Part shown: positions 23,749 to 34,559 of the stretch, in pieces
Numbering within the stretch: the stretch's first letter is position 1
Layout: the number at the start of each line of letters is the position of its first letter
NCBI RefSeq assembly: GCF_963583255.1
Contig: NC_084815.1
Coordinates: 14,245,724-14,309,723, forward strand
Direction of reading: 5' to 3'
From: Pyrus communis
Taxonomy: Eukaryota > Streptophyta > Magnoliopsida > Rosales > Rosaceae
DNA length: 64,000 nucleotides
Notes under the pieces: generated by a model
Database searches by the model: none
Seen by the model: only the letters and a program-made list of their open reading frames with translations
What the model was told of the DNA's origin: nothing
Translations under genes and position numbers: made by a program

Positions 23749-24214
23749 GTTGAAGAGTTGATTACTACTTATAACCAAGTGATCCACTTCAAGAAGGTCA
23801 TTGATAGGCTTGAACTCCAAGTATTGGAACTCCAAGGTGTACTGAAGATCAACAAAAGTTTGAAGAAAGAAGTAGATGAGCTGTAGTGCGTCCGTATTGG
23901 TCTGCTCGAGGAGATCGGGCAATCGAAAAGTGAGAAGGCTGAGCTCGAGGCTCCGTTTATTCAGAGTCAGGCCGATTTCTACAAGCTAGGTTATGTAGAT
24001 CATCTCTTTGGTAGGCCGTCTGACTTCAAGTTTGTTGGGAGAGACTTCGAAACCTTCTCTATTTCTCCGAAAGACTTGCTTGCCTTTACTTTTGAGGCCT
24101 TCATTGGTGAAGTAGTCAGAAACGTTGGTGCTGAGGCTAAAACAACCGAGGGTGAAGCGCCAGATGATGTTACTGCTAAGAATGTCGAGGTTGCTGAAGG
24201 TGTGGCCACCGAGT
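23749..24214 (+). CDS. Antisense coiled-coil ORF of the Tat-like element
   Basis: Plus-strand reading opposite to the gag-pol strand: KVEELITTYNQVIHFKKVID, LQVLELQGVLKINKSLKKEV (heptad-like coiled coil), one in-frame TAG (23887), then FYKLGYVDHLFGRPSDFKFV, ETFSISPKDLLAFTFEAFIG and an acidic Ala-rich tail ending GVATE*. I recall similar proteins from Rosaceae annotations. The start is cut off by the junction with the nested element near 23748. A poly(A) signal-like aataaa follows at 24346. Additional antisense ORFs between pol and the 3' LTR are known in Tat-type elements, which fits position and strand. Function unknown. Confidence 0.55.
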
Positions 24215-24895
24215 AGTCGTGGAGTGCTGAAAAGTAGTCTTTTGGGTAGTCTTTAGGATTTTCTTTATTTTCTTCGTTGCTTTTTGCTTTGCTTAAACTC
24301 TTTCGATCTTTACTAGTTATCTATCAATTTTGCTAGAAAATTTAATAAACTTGCTTCCTTTGCTTTTCTCCATCTTCTCTTCTTTTGTTCATGCCCTAAC
24401 CTTTAGACTTTATCGACTAGCGGCGGGCGTGCAACTTTTCTTTAAGTAGACAGGCCCGCGTAGCCGATGCAGCCATAAGTTTTGGTGTAGAACTTTGCAA
24501 AGTTGTTAGCCATAGGGTCGGCAGCTGGACGCCATACTTACAGAAGCAGACAAGTCTGCATGACCACTAGACTGTTAACCTTGGCTTTCTCCAATTCCGT
24601 AAGTTGTGTAGCAAGTATCACAACACTTTAAGACTTGGTGTAGGTTGTTTCGCGCTTGGCAGAGGTGAAGCTTATTGACTACATAGCATGTTGGTAGTGA
24701 ATAAAGCTTCGTATATGCACGTTAATTTGTTTAACCTTTCACAAGAATGTGCGATTGTATAAGTCTAGCGTGGCTTTACTGCTCGAAAGGCAAGTCGTAG
24801 GCAGTCTTATGGAAATTGTAGGCTACCTTAGTGCACTTGGTAGCAGCTTTAGGGTTCCAAGGCAAAGATTATTGTTTAAAGCCATCTCATATAAA
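24215..24895 (+). other. 3' flank of the antisense ORF
   Basis: Non-coding; contains tttaataaacttgc as a possible polyadenylation signal for the antisense ORF. No other feature seen. Confidence 0.4.
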
Positions 24896-26549
24896 TGTTA
24901 TATGCTTAAATGATAAGTTCAAGGAATATATAATCGGGAGAATGTGATCTAAAGAAGTTAGATTCATGAGACCATTCTCTTTTGTATACATATCCTAAAC
25001 ATTCCTGATCACAGGGTGGCAGAGTGACTGGTCTCAAGTCATTGGTGTGACTGACACCAAGACAAGCATGTAGGTGCTCAATAGAGAATGAGTCCACTGA
25101 ACACGATCAATAAGGAGTTCTTATACTTATGTCACATGAGAACTCATGGTTGGGATAATGCAAAGTAGCCATTTGACATGAGGCATCATAGTTGTCTTAT
25201 GGTTAGGTCATTGATCTTTGACTATGTCAAAGTCACTCCATAAGAGGGTGTCCATGGCATAGTTGGGGTTAAGCCACTTAGTCAGAGAGGTAGGTGAATG
25301 CATAACAAGGGATCTCCAACCTTCAAACCGTTTGAGGGAGAATACTTTATGATATGATTAAGAATCTCTAGCCAGAGTATGAATGAGATTTAGAAAGTTG
25401 TTCCAAATCACATTCAAGGTAATCATATAAGTAAATAAATCACATTGGATAATAGACATGAATAAACTATCAAACCAAACAATGTGGTCAAGAGTATTAT
25501 ATTAGAGAAAGACCTTATTGCATTGAAATCCTAAACTGAATAGGTTCTCCACCTCTTCTGATTAGCTTGGGTAGCCATGACATATTACTAGGTGCCACTC
25601 ATGGTTTGTGGAAGCCCCAAAGGTGTATAATCACTAAAGGGAGAATTGAAAGTAAGTTTCAATTCACAATCGATTTGAAGAGTTCTAATCACCCATTGCC
25701 TCGCTAAAAAAACCTAATGGATCGCACACCGTGTAAGGTGATGATTGAAGGATATAACGAAGATGAGCAAGGAAAATTAAATAGTTTAATTGTATATGGC
25801 AAGGATTAATTAAAAGTTAATTAATCTAGAATGAAAGGTTCATTTTAGGCCTTAAGTTAGTTTTGGGTTTCGAGACACAAAAGGGTTTTGGTCTACAAGG
25901 CACATAAGGTTTAAGTTGTGTGACAACTAAAACAAAATGGGCAATTAACCCACTAAAAATAGGGAGGCTGGCCATGCTTAGAGAGGGAGTGAGTTTTGGA
26001 CTTATTACAAGTTTGCCACTCTAATGAAGGTAGGTATAAATTTGACTTTATAGCCTTTTCTTCATTAGGGTTTTCTACGGATAAAAAAGTGAGAACAACT
26101 CTCTCAGAACAGCCGGCCACCATGGGAGAGTTTACTAGCATCTAACTCTTCCATGGCCACTCATCTTCTTCCTCAACCATCCTTGGTGTCGAAACTTAGA
26201 GCTCTCTCACTTTGGGGACTTTTGGAGAACCCAATTCCTCCATCTATATCCAAGAAGACATGGAGTCAAGAAGCAAAGTTCCTTCATCCAAATCCATGGA
26301 GCCAAGAAGCAAGGTGACAAAGGAAAGAAGACCCTCACATGGGTGATTAACCTTTGCTAAGCAAAGAGGTGCTTCAAAGGTATAAAGTTTCTCAACTCAC
26401 TTTGTTTTGAGTTGAGTTTTGGTTCACCATAACTACTAGGCTTTGAATTTCATGGGTGAAGCTTTGTTTTGAGTGCATACCAGCATGATTCCACCTTTTA
26501 ATTGTTAATTGTATGCATAGATGTTGCTCAAGTGAACTTGTTTTCACAA
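24896..26549 (+). repeat. Probable solo LTR inserted in the Tat-like element
   Basis: A 1.65-kb non-coding block with a possible start tgttatatgcttaaatg and end cttgttttcaca, and a TATA-like ggtataaatttg at 26031 followed by a leader-like stretch. The Tat-like pol resumes at about 26555-26590. The boundaries follow TG...CA logic only; no target duplication was recognised. Confidence 0.35.
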
Positions 26550-26589
26550 ATTTATGGTGCCCGTCAAGCTGCTTGAGTCTTTGGGCTTT

Positions 26590-27777
26590 GATGTAGCGGG
26601 AGGTCACACATGGTACTTCATCAGATTGTAGGCGTTCCACTGTTTTTCGATCTCTTTGTCATTCATGGTGGCGAGGATATAATTTCTTTTGCGCCTACTA
26701 TGTTGATCTTGTACAGAACTTCTTTTTGGAGTCTTCTTTACGGACAGTGATGAAGGTTTTCCTTATGACTAGATCTCCGGGCTGGAACTGCTGGATCTTG
26801 GCCATTTTCTTGTAGCTAGAGAGGAATTGCTGCTGGTAGGCTACGATGTGGGTGATGGTCTGTTCGCGTTTCTTCTCTGCCAAAACTAAGCTTGTGGCCA
26901 TCTCCTTACTGTTCCGCTCGATGGTTAGTAGTTGAGTGCTGATACTTGGCATAATGACATTGGGAAGAATGATTTCTTTTGAACCCAATGCCAAAGAGAA
27001 AGAAGTCTCACCGGTGGCTCGTTGTTTGGTGGTGTGATACGCCCACATATATCCAGGGAGTTTATCTGGCCATTTTCCTTTATTGCCGGAGAATGACTTC
27101 TTGAGGTAGTCGATGATCGTTTTATGGGATGCTTCAGCCTGCCCATTGCCATGAGTATATCTCAACATGGACATATGCTGCTTGATCCCATACTTTTTGG
27201 AGAACTTTGCCAAATCTTTGTCTACGAATTGTGGGGTGTTATCTGTGACGATGGATTAATGGATGCCAAATTGGCAAATGATGTTTCTCCATATGAAGCG
27301 CTCTATGTCTGTTTGTGTCGTGGTAGTCATGGGCTCTACTTTTACCCATTTGGTGAAGTAATCGGTTGTCATGATCATCATGCCTTTGCCCTCAGTAGCG
27401 AGTGGCATTGGCCCTACCAAGTCGATTGCCCACTACATGAATAGCTAAGGACTCGTCTGCGGGTGTAATTTGCTGGCATATAGTGATGGTATCAGCTTGT
27501 AGCGTTGGTAGCGGTCGTACTTTTGTACCAACTCTTTAGCTTCTTGGTGCATGGTAGGCCAGTAGTAGTCTGCGTTTAAAGCCTTTTGTGCTAAGGATTG
27601 GCTTCTGGAGTGATTTCCGCAAAGGCCTTTGTGGATTGAGCTTAGAACCTTTAAGTCGTCAGGAGGCGCTAGGCAGTGGAGATGTGGTCCAGTGTAGGAT
27701 CTTTTGATGAGAATGCCGTTCCACATGTAGTAGTGTGCTGCCTTTATTTGGAGCTTTCTAGACTCCAATCTTTCCAT
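26590..27777 (-). pseudogene. Integrase region of the Tat-like element
   Basis: Minus strand: 27777-27445 reads the HHCC zinc-binding domain (HKGLCGNHSRSQSLAQKALN, YYWPTMHQEAKELVQKYDRY; the second CxxC is degraded to Y..Y). The start of the DDE core follows in broken frames. 27213-26698 reads KYGIKQHMSMLRYTHGNGQA, EASHKTIIDYLKKSFSGNKG (DDE Glu changed in QAEASHKTI context) and the post-core PGDLVIRK. The C-terminal WNAYNLMKYHV is near 26610. Inactive from stops and frameshifts. Confidence 0.8.
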
Positions 27778-28935
27778 GGAGAATATGCCATTGACCAGGT
27801 AGTCTATAATAAAATCTTGCTAGTTTGGAGTTGTACTAACCTGTGACACTTTGGTTGCTGGCTCCACCTTTATGCTTGGCTTGTCTAGATACTCTACCGG
27901 AATAGTGTGTTTGAGTTGGTGGTCGAGGGCAGAGTCTAGGCCGGCTAGTGCGTCCTCGAAGGCGTTGTCTGCCCACAGAACTTGAGTGAGGGTGTAAGTC
28001 TGACCTTAAGTTGCTTGTGTACTTTCTCTAAGTATTGTGTCATCCTTGGATGTTTTGCCATGTACTCCTAGTAGTCTGGTTGGTGATTAGCTGGGAATCG
28101 AAATGAATTACAAGCCTTTTCATTGCCAAGTTTTTTGCCATTTGGATGCTTGCTAGTAGGGCTTTGTATTCTTCTTCGTTGTTGGATGCCTTGAAGCCTA
28201 GAGTAATCGTCTACTTGAGCATTGAATCGTTTGGGGTGACAAGGACCATGCTTGCTCTTGAGCCTTTGTAGTTGGATGCACGGTCGACGTGCAAATGCCA
28301 GAAGTCTCCATCAGGTGAAACAAGCATGGTTATGGCATGCTCGGCTAACTCCAGAGCGTCGTTGGGTCGCTTTAAAGCTGAATTATAGAGCAAGGGTTAG
28401 TTGGGGCCGTGTGACGCATAGCAAGATGTGGTGCTCAACTTACCAGTATATGTTACTCCTATGTAGAATCTTTTAGGATGACGAGGACAAAACTTGCTTT
28501 CGAGTTTCCTTCTAGTGTTCGTCTACCCTTGGCATGCCTTTTGAGCTCAGTTGTTGCATTTGTAAAAAAACTTTGCACTGCCAGTGTTTGCGCCTTTATC
28601 ATCACGCGTTTAGATAGGATGGAATAATGCGTCATGAGGATGACTACGTGTGTTTGAATGTATAACTTGAGCTTCTGGTTACAATAACTGTTGCCAAAGT
28701 TAGCTTTTTAATTTTTGTAGCTGGTTTTCGCATCAAGGAGAGCTTTTGAATTGTCGAATATAGGTAATTGGGTCCCCAACTCTTCTCGTATGAGGGTAGA
28801 GCTTATTGCTGCTTCAGATACGGCTGCTTGTCCAGTCAGACCTTGAATCTCCTTTAGAGTAGTGGGGGACTTCATATTCAAGATCGTTCGGATTTGCCTT
28901 GAATATGCATCGGCGAACCTCGTCCCAAAGTGCAT
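27778..28935 (-). pseudogene. RT thumb and RNase H regions of the Tat-like element
   Basis: 28935-28708 (minus) reads IRTILNMKSPTTLKEIQGLT, the RT thumb, joined to VSEAAISSTLIREELGTQLP from the first RNase H; the text normally between them is missing. 28393-28100 reads the second RNase H: WHLHVDRASNYKGSRASMVL (VDGASN in the family), NNEEEYKALLASIQMAK and HFDSQLI, in shifted frames. A second RNase H is characteristic of the Tat lineage. Many stops. Confidence 0.7.
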
Positions 28936-30524
28936 GTTTTTCTGCTAGAGCGAAATAGTTTGCTAGAGTTAGATCTTCCTTCATGATCAATTCTTCGAAT
29001 AGCGGGTGGTTTGCTGGGAATCCTTTTTGGAAGACTGCTCTAGCTATCGAGTCGTTGCATCCCACTATCTTTGCCTTCTTTACTTTGAACCTCTTTACAT
29101 AGTCGCAAAATGACTCCTTTAGGTTCTTCTTCATGTTGAACAAGTGGTAGGACTTTTTCTTGATCGAGCGATATGATGAATATTCTTTGGTGAAAACCAA
29201 AGAAAATTCATCGAAACTTCTAATGAATTGTGGTGGCAGGGTGTAGAACCAATCTTGCGCCTCGCCTTGTAGAGTGGTGGCGAATATCTTTCACATGAGA
29301 TCGTCGTTGTTTTGATAGAGGATCATTGCGCTTCGCTAGTGCTTTAGGTGTCTCTCCAGGCCTCCATCCCCTTTTGAAGAATATGAAATGTGGCATGCTA
29401 AACTTGCATAGAGGTTCTGCTTGCTTAATCTCATCCGTGAATGGTGATTTGCTTATGTTGGTCATGTCCCATTGTAGTGCCTCGTTAGTGACCTTGTTGC
29501 GTTGGAAATCGCGTAATCTTCGGTCAAAAGCCTTTCTACTTCTTCCTGAATTTGCCTTTGTTAGGGGTAATGGAGCTCTCGGCTGCCCCCAATTGTGATC
29601 TACTGGTTTAGATTGCTCTTCTACGTGCTCGGCTACTCTATGCCATGGTTGCAGTGCATGTGGTTCGTTCCTAGAAGCAAGGGAATTTTTCGCAGGCTGC
29701 TAGTTAAGCTTGAGCTGGACTGAGTGACTGCTTCTCTCCATCCTTCATGTTGTCTACTCCGATGTGAGGTGGATGATGCTCATTATGAGCCTAGCTGCAA
29801 ATGAACACTTCGCTTGGAAGGTTGCTCATGTTTACTATCGGAGAGTGGCCCCAACCATGAATGTATGCTTGTCTGTGGGCTTAGTCAAGAGTGCACGCTT
29901 CTCTGCTTGCTGAGATGGGAGTATACGCTGTCTTAAGGGCCCAATCTGGTGCTCGAAAACTCGGTTTGTGGTTGCTTGTGGGACGTTGTTGGAAAGATTC
30001 TTCGTTTGCCTTTGTCCTACTTCGGGACACCTCGTCTGGGGCACGTTGCATCTCGGTGCGATACAATAGTTGGTTCACCAAGGCCGTCTGATGTGCGATG
30101 GCGTTCACTGACTCTATGACTTTTCGAGACAGGGCTTGGAAGGAATGCATCTCCTTGATCAGTGGAAGTGTGGCAGACTCTGGGAGTGAGATTTAAGTTG
30201 GAAAATGCCAAATCGGCGGAAAAATGTGGTGAAAATGTTCTCGGTTTGATTGTTGGTTTGGAAATTTGGAGCCGGGACGGTTGAACTAATCTTGGTCGGC
30301 TCGTCTAAGGTTTAGGCCTTTGAGGGTTGAAGTGGCACGGCTTAGGCCATGGCCTTGGCCCCATGGGTTTTGTCGAGTGTGGCCACCATGGTGGTTGCCA
30401 CGGTGGTGACCTGTGTGGGTGATGCCGTTCCACTCATCATTGTGTTGAGCCTTGTAGATCGCCGTTGTCCTAATTCTTGAACGTTAGAATTTCCGTTCGT
30501 CAAGATTTCCGAATCTCTTACCAT
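28936..30524 (-). pseudogene. gag region of the Tat-like element
   Basis: The likely gag start MVRDSEILTNGNSNVQELGQ lies at 30524, about 160 bases inside the 5' LTR. The capsid-like core is at 29200-28910: YRSIKKKSYHLFNMKKNLKE, FCDYVKRFKVKKAKIVGCND and ANYFALAEKHALWDEVRR, the usual gag text of plant gypsy elements. Multiple stops and frame changes lie between. At about 28910 gag runs into RT thumb text, which marks a large internal deletion covering protease and the RT catalytic core. Confidence 0.7.
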
Positions 30525-30662
30525 TGTACTTTTCTTTTACGTTTTATCAAAGAATTTCTAGAAATAAAAATTCCAAGAATAAGAACGTACGAAAAATCTA
30601 CAAATGAACAACAAAATGAAAAACCTTGGATGCGAGAGTCTTCTACGAGTGTGTGACTCAAC

Positions 30663-30680
30663 TCTCAATGAAAGCACCAA
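30663..30680 (-). other. Primer-binding site of the Tat-like element
   Basis: Minus-strand TTGGTGCTTTCATTGAGA, two bases after the 5' LTR end (...CATCCACA). This sequence recurs after 5' LTRs of Tat-type elements in my memory; the tRNA was not determined. Confidence 0.65.
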
Positions 30681-30682
30681 TT

Positions 30683-31827
30683 TGTGGATGTAAATTTCTT
30701 GCTCTTTGTTCTTGGACAAAATTGTACCTACAAAACAAACAACACCTTAAGTCAAGGCCAAGAGCCTCACGTGCCTACAATGAATGAGGGAGGGGGGGTT
30801 TGGCCGAAGAACCTCTGATGACAGAGTTAGAATTTTGAGGGAAAAATGTTTGGAGAATTTAGAGAATTTAGCAAGAATGTAGAACTTCGGTTTTGGAGAA
30901 AATGAGGGTGTTTATATAGGGGTGTGGCTAGCCCCTTGGGAGGATGGGGACCGGCCACTTGGATGGTTTTTTGGGGTGAGATTCATGATTTGTTAGCTAA
31001 TTAATAAATTAATTGAGTAATAAATAAATTAATTAGCTAATTAATATAATTTGAGAGGAATGATTTGGGGGTTACCTTGTGGAGAAGATTTGTGTTTATA
31101 TAGGGTTATGGCTGGCCCCTTGGGAGGATGGGGATCGGCCACTTGGATTGCTTTTTGGGGTGAGATTCATGATTTGTTAGCTAATTAATAAATTAATTGA
31201 GTAATAAATCAATTAATTAGCTAATTAATATAATTTGAGAGGAATGATTAGGGGGTTACCTTGGACAAAATTGTACCTACAAAACAAACAACACCTTAGG
31301 TCAAGGCCAAGAGCCTCATGTGCCTACAATGAATGAGGGAGGGGGGGGGGGTTTGGCCGAAGAACCTCTGATGCAAAAGTTAGAATTTTGAGGGGAAAAT
31401 GTTTGAAGAATTTAGAAAATTTAGCAAGAATGTAGAACTTCAATTTTGGAGAAAATGAGGGTGTTTATATAGGGGTGTGGCTGGCCCCTTGGGAGGATAG
31501 GGACAGCCACTCGGATGGTTTTTTGGGATGAGATTCATGATTTGTTAGCTAATTAATAAATTAATTGATTAATAAATCACTTATTAGCTAATTAATATAA
31601 TTTGGGAGGAATGATTTGGGGGTTACCTTGTGGAGAAGATTTGATGAGGATTGATGAAATAGGTTTTGAATAATTTCGTATTTTAAGCACTTTTGACCTT
31701 GATTGAGTCATGATTGTCCACGGCTCGCGCGTAGGAGTTCCGGTATTTCTCGAGAGTAATTTTGTCCTTTTAACCCTAGAATTCACGTGTTGCCTCCATA
31801 TTTTTCTCGATTATTTTTGACTCCACA
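30683..31827 (-). repeat. 5' LTR of the Tat-like element, internally expanded
   Basis: 1,145 bp, TG...CA, with TSD CTACT outside. Compared with the 3' LTR it contains extra tandem copies: the block from gtgtttatatagg to ttaccttg(tgg) occurs at about 30909, 31091 and 31461, and a larger block beginning ggacaaaattgtaccta occurs at about 30714 and 31264. The TATA-like tttatatagggg sits in each copy. Confidence 0.85.
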
Positions 31828-31852
31828 CTACTAGACCGTAGTACTAAGTGGC
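31828..31852 (-). mobile_element. SINE, 5' part (split by retrotransposon)
   Basis: Minus strand acttagtactacggtctagtag, the SINE head with A-box. It joins the 3' part at 17518 once the retrotransposon and one CTACT copy are removed. Followed by the outer duplication attcctagcttacc. Confidence 0.8.
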
Positions 31853-31866
31853 ATTCCTAGCTTACC

Positions 31867-32640
31867 CGTAAGTTAAAAAATGAATGTAAACATGATTTAG
31901 GCCAACATTAATTAAATTAATTGCTATTAGATTTCCAATTTTTATATTATTTTTTTCCAAACGGCAAAGCCTTATATTTGACGAGCACTTTATGCTTATT
32001 GCCACTTTCATGCTAAGTTCTTTTCGTCTCTTCAACTCTTTTTTTCCCCTTTTTGTTCGTGTTATCCTATCATATACAGAGGAATAATTTAATTGAAATT
32101 TGTCATGGTGAACCTTAGCTTTTGTCTGAAAAAAATATATTCGCTTTTGCTTTTATACGTTTTAAAATTTATCAAAAAAGTGATTTATAAACGTTATTTT
32201 TATGTTGAAGCTAGATAGTAATAGTTAAGTAAATAATTAGGAATTAATTCTGTATTTACTGTCAGAGTCAAAATAGTCTTGCGCCACTGTACTGGCGACT
32301 GTCTGAATCCGGCATGGCCGGATGTGGCATCGTCCACTAGCAGACCCACTTATCTGGGCCTTCACCAACACCCATCCACATGCTATACTCCGGGCCCAAA
32401 ACTCCACCGTAAACATGCATCCAGTCTGATGTTCTTATGAAACCTGGCAGGTTGGCGGCTCAAGCAATTCCCCTTCCCGTCGTGGATGTGCAAATGAACA
32501 TTGATTCCGTTGTTTTCTCTCATGGTGATTTTCTCAATTTGTTTTCTCTCATCAAACTCTTGAGAATTTAGCCACTTAATACTTCAAAAAGTGGTGTATC
32601 AGTTAGGGTATTGACACAAATTTCCACCCTCCGTACGGAG
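31867..32640. other. Intergenic, no gene seen
   Basis: AT-rich to 32250, then about 200 bases of mixed composition (32270-32480) without an ORF. Nothing recognised. Confidence 0.4.
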
Positions 32641-32689
32641 ATGGATTTATTCTAGCTTGACTAGTTTTTCCAGTTCATGACTATCAATT

Positions 32690-32967
32690 TCTTTTGTAAT
32701 TTGAAGGTTTTTGTATATTATACATTGTACATTGCACAAGAGACTTGGTTACACTATATAGGCAAGGTAGAAGACATAACCTTCTGACCTCCCATAACAC
32801 ACGCCTAAAACTACTTTACAGCTAAGACAAATCCCTTGAATTAAGGACACAAGACAGATATCCCTTGAATTAAGAACACAAGACAGCTGATGGAGATTAC
32901 ACTCCTTAGCTGATGTAAACAGCCAACCTACAAGAAGTAGCCCAACCTAGTTGACTTGTATCTTCCA
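32690..32967 (-). repeat. Copia 3' LTR remnant with polypurine tract
   Basis: On the minus strand a polypurine tract gagggggagtatt (32967-32979) is followed by tggaagatacaagtc, the expected start of a copia 3' LTR. Inside, a 28-base unit (cccttgaattaagRacacaagacag) is repeated in tandem at 32830-32887. The far end is uncertain. Confidence 0.55.
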
Positions 32968-33065
32968 ATACTCCCCCTCAAGCTGGATCAAAGGGATTGA
33001 TTGATCCAAGCTTGAACAAAGTATGCTGAAAACCAGAAAAACAAGACTTTTGGTGAAAATATTTG

Positions 33066-34530
33066 CTAACTAATCATGGCTTCGCGTGTAGTAAGTATCA
33101 ATGATATTGGACTGAACCTGGGTGCGAACATGCTGACAATCAACTTCGATATGCTTTGTGCATTCGTGAAACACAGGGTTGGATGCAATGTGCATTGCGG
33201 CTTGATTATCACAAAACATAGACATGGGTTGAGTATGAGAGAAACCCAAATCACCAAGAAGTTAAGCCAAATTAGTTCACAGGCAGTGGATGCCATGGCA
33301 CGATGCTCAGCCTCTGCACTTAATCGGGCCACAACACTTTGTTTCTTGCTTTTCCAAGTGGCAAGATTGCCACCAACAAATGTGCAAAAACCTATGGTTG
33401 ATTTGCGATCAATAGAGTTGCCTACCTAATCAGCATCAGTATAGCCTATGATTTGTGTATGGTTGTTCTTCTTCATCAATATGCCCCTACCAAATGATCC
33501 TTTAAGGTAACAAAGAATGCGATGTACAATCTTCAAGTGAGCTGTATTTGGGGAATGCATGAATTGACTGACAAGGGTCACGACATATGAGATGTTAGGT
33601 CTTGTAATGGTAAGATAAATGAGCTTGCCAACCATTCGTTGATAGTAGCTCAAATTTGTGAGTGGCTCTCCTTGAATGTTTAGTTTAAGGTTGTTGTCCA
33701 GTGGGGTGCGAGCTAGTTTACATGCTGACATTTCAGCTTCTTGAAAGAGATCAAGAACATACTTTCGTTGGTTTAGGAATAAACCTTTGCTAGAACGAGC
33801 AATTTCAATGCCCAGAAAATGCTTGAGAATACCAAGATCTTTGAGAGCAAATTTGTTGCGAAGATACTGCTTAAGGGAGTGAATCCCAGATGGGTTGTCA
33901 CTGGTCACGATAAGATTGTTGACTTAGATGAGTACAACATGTTTTCCAGTGGAACCAATGCGAATGAGAATAGATGAATCTGCATTGCTCCGTAAAAAAC
34001 CAACACTTTCCAACACTAAGCTGAGTTTGGCATACCACGCTCGAGGAGATTGCTTAAGACCATAGATGGACTTATGTAATTTGCACACCATATCCTTGTC
34101 ACCTGCTTGTGAGCGGCCTGGTGGAAGTTTCATATAAACTTCCTTTTCGAGAGCACCATGTAAGAAGAAATTCTTGACATCCATTTGAAAAAGAGGCCAT
34201 GCACAATTGATGGCAACTGATAAAAGAACTCGGACAATGTTCATTTTTGCCACATGGGCAAAAGTCTCCTTATAATCAACCCCATAAGTTTGGGTGAATC
34301 CACGAGCAACCAAGCGAGCTTTATGCCTCTCAATGGTTCCATCGGACTTGAACTTAATTTTGTATATCCACCGACTCCCCACAACCTTTTTTCCCTTAGG
34401 AGGTTTGACCATAGTCCACGTGTGATTGTTATGGAGAGCCTGATGTTCTTCTTCCATTGCTCTTTTCCATTCATCATGAATGTTTGCCTCATCAAAGGTC
34501 TGGGGCTCATGTGCATTTGTGATTGCAGTT
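33066..34530 (-). pseudogene. Ty1/copia reverse transcriptase and RNase H
   Basis: 34457-33924 (minus): HNNHTWTMVKPPKGKKVVGS, KARLVARGFTQTYGVDYKET, FQMDVKNFFLHGALEKEVYM, SIYGLKQSPRAWY, the RT palm in order. At 33921 the catalytic box reads stop-V-N-N where YVDD is required. 33908-33426 continues with LKDLGILKHFLGIEIARSSK and RPNISYVVTLVSQFMHSP. GYTDAD is followed by a TAG where the family has Trp, then RNase H text to LSAEAEHRAMASTACELIWL, after which the frame is lost. N-terminal gag, protease and integrase are absent upstream of 34560. Dead. Confidence 0.9.
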
Positions 34531-34559
34531 AAGAAGGTAGTATGATTAGATGAAAACTT

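Larger units (their letters stand above)
17519..31827 (-). mobile_element. Ty3/gypsy (Tat-like) LTR retrotransposon, whole insertion
   Basis: 14,309 bp flanked by the 5-bp duplication CTACT (17514-17518 and 31828-31832). Minus-strand order: 5' LTR (30683-31827), primer-binding site, gag (30524-28910), a truncated RT thumb, RNase H, integrase (to about 26590), a long 3' region with an antisense ORF, and the 3' LTR (17519-18024), broken by another element. The Tat lineage is suggested by the second RNase H domain, the gag type and the primer-site sequence. Protease and most of RT are deleted, so it cannot move by itself. It carries at least one nested insertion. Confidence 0.85.

Noticed and set aside
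30660..30682. Possibility that the 30.7-31.8 kb LTR is the 3' LTR of a plus-strand element
   Set aside because: The minus-strand primer-binding site right inside it, and gag to integrase order on the minus strand, fix it as the 5' LTR of a minus-strand element.
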